Assembly (NCBI GenBank): GCA_009792885.1
Contig: WMCF01000055.1
Span: 4,188,848 to 4,252,847, forward strand
Length of the DNA: 64,000 bases
Direction of reading: 5' to 3'
Source: Eremophila alpestris peregrina
Lineage: Eukaryota; Chordata; Aves; Passeriformes; Alaudidae
Position numbers and translations under genes: made by a program. Each line of letters starts with the position of its first letter. The first letter of the stretch is position 1. Of the stretch, positions 62,810 through 64,000 are shown piece after piece. The notes beneath the pieces were generated by a model. The model did not search any database and had not been told where the DNA came from. It saw nothing but the letters and a program-made list of their open reading frames with translations.

Positions 62810-63575
62810 GATGCACCCAAAGCCCCAAACCTGAAAGAGCTAGTTAAAGGTTGAAAGACTTCAGGTATGAATACTGCTCTGAACTCAGAAAGATGATGAA
62901 AACACTCTATTCAGTGATTTGCATTTTTCCCGAAATAAATTTTCATGTATTCATGCAACAGTTTACTTTTATTAGCCCTAAAATGTCACCTTTTTTTACA
63001 TTGAGCTAATATGATACCTTACATCTGATAAAACTATTAATAAGAATGGTAAGAGCTAAATGCACACCCAAACACGTCCTTTTGGTACCATGGGAAACCA
63101 TCCATCAACCTTCAAGACAATGAAGTGTTTATCTGATCTGCTGCTTCATTGAGTAATTTCCCCCCTTGTTCAGACACAAAATGGTTTTTACCCATATTCA
63201 CTTAAGCGATCCAGAATGTTTTCTGCTCCCAAAATGGCCTAGGCAGCTAGTGATTTTTTTTCATCAAAACCATTTAATTTAGAGCAGTAGATTTTCTGGT
63301 ACAGTTTCTGGTTAAACCCATCATTGTATTTGATGTCCATCTATTTTCATTTTAAAAGCAAACAGGTTGATTATTTTTTGCATGTTTTAACTAATTAAGT
63401 TCCTGAAGTTTCATGGTTTGCAGCTTTTTGCATAAAAGAAATTTGTTTCTTCTGAAGAAAGATCTACTCTCAGCATTGTAAGGACACATAGAAACAAGAA
63501 CACTACTATAGTTTCAAACAGAAACTTAAATAGAATTTTGAATGTTAGAGCTGAAAGATTTGGATGCCTAGTTAC
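62810..63575. other. AT-rich non-coding DNA, nothing recognised
   Basis: Possibly intronic if the candidate exon to its right is real. No repeat or motif identified. Confidence 0.5.
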
Positions 63576-63752
63576 AGAGGTATGTGGTAGCATTAGAATA
63601 CTTATTTGGTAATGCTATACGAACTTCTTTTAGAGCATAAATTATGTAATCCCAGTTGTCTAAAGCAGTATAAAGATATTCAGCTGTCCGGCTAGAAGAT
63701 CTTTCCTCCAATATATCCCTCATTGCATTGCTCATAATTGTTAAAACAGGAC
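63576..63752 (-). CDS. Candidate internal coding exon, family not recognised
   Basis: On the minus strand a strong acceptor (TTATTGTCTGTTTAG) is followed by an open frame entered in phase 1. It reads PVLTIMSNAMRDILEERSSS, then RTAEYLYTALDNWDYIIYAL and KEVRIALPNK. The composition is even and globular, rich in Leu, Ala, Glu, Arg and aromatic residues as in an alpha-helical domain, and unlike the low-complexity frames elsewhere in the window. Two donors are possible: GTAACT after 63576 (exon 177 bp, phase 1 to phase 1) or the weaker GTATTC after 63602 (exon 151 bp). I do not recognise the protein. If real, the gene runs right to left, with upstream exons beyond the window edge and downstream exons to the left, none of which I found. 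A decayed retrocopy or chance frame remain possible. Confidence 0.4.
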
Positions 63753-64000
63753 CTAAACAGACAATAAACTCTGTGTTCCGTATATGCACACACGTATATA
63801 TGGAATGTCACCTACTGACAGCAAGAGTTTGAACTTAACAATCATATACATCAGTAGCTTTTAATCATTTGCCCAAGTGTTCTCTAAAATAGCTGATAAG
63901 AGACATCTTTTAAACATTCAATCCCTCTCTAAAATAATAAAGCTTTGTTTTCCTCTCAAGTGATTTTGATGTTTATAGAAAGCAGTTTATGCTATGAATT
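63753..64000. other. Flank of the candidate exon, nothing recognised
   Basis: Includes the acceptor pyrimidine tract of the minus-strand exon candidate. It would be the 3' end of the upstream intron if the exon is real. Confidence 0.4.

Noticed and set aside
1..64000. Complete endogenous retrovirus, CRISPR array, rRNA or tRNA gene
   Set aside because: LTRs occur without gag, pol or env between paired copies. No regular repeat-spacer pattern and no conserved RNA-gene sequence was seen by eye; a tRNAscan or Rfam search was not possible.

Overview
This window looks like bird nuclear DNA, probably from a songbird. It is AT-rich and gene-poor. The repeats are the avian set: CR1 LINE pieces whose 3' end carries the ATTCTRTG-type repeat (read in reverse on the + strand), plus several LTRs of endogenous retroviruses. 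There are no operons, no bacterial gene features, no CRISPR array, and no rRNA or tRNA that I can recognise. I found no complete protein-coding gene. The long open frames come from GC-rich or homopolymer DNA, or from the run of N.

Layout. 1-10 kb: AT-rich non-coding DNA with a 22-bp inverted repeat at 9.1 kb. 10045-11960: a 1.9-kb LTR-like element with terminal inverted repeats and a 5-bp target duplication; inside are a GC-rich minisatellite and a C/G hairpin. 12-13.7 kb: an A-rich tract and a C-rich possible LTR remnant. 13.7-20.7 kb: unique-looking DNA with a tandem duplication and one weak exon candidate. 20725-21029: a compact solo LTR on the minus strand with a 6-bp duplication. 21-31 kb: non-coding, with hairpins, a small LTR fragment at 26.8 kb and a stretch that could be conserved non-coding DNA (24.6-25.9 kb). 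31-35 kb: a repeat cluster made of an LTR with a strong stem-loop, a broken CR1 reverse-transcriptase piece, a minus-strand LTR and an ERVL-type LTR. 35-46 kb: non-coding, with a 505-base assembly gap. 46 kb: a synthetic sequencing adapter left in the assembly, then a CR1 end. 46-58 kb: non-coding, with a G-quadruplex motif and a 24-bp palindrome at 54 kb. 58 kb: a second CR1 end. 62255-62803: another LTR. 63.6 kb: the best candidate for a real coding exon, on the minus strand.

The most certain unusual observation is the pair of head-to-head 19-bp Tn5 mosaic ends at 46008-46044, flanked by a 25-bp duplication. It is a library-preparation artefact. The most unusual biological object is the long LTR at 10045-11960. 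No set of genes here works together as a system; the window is best read as an intergenic or intronic region shaped by retroelement insertion.
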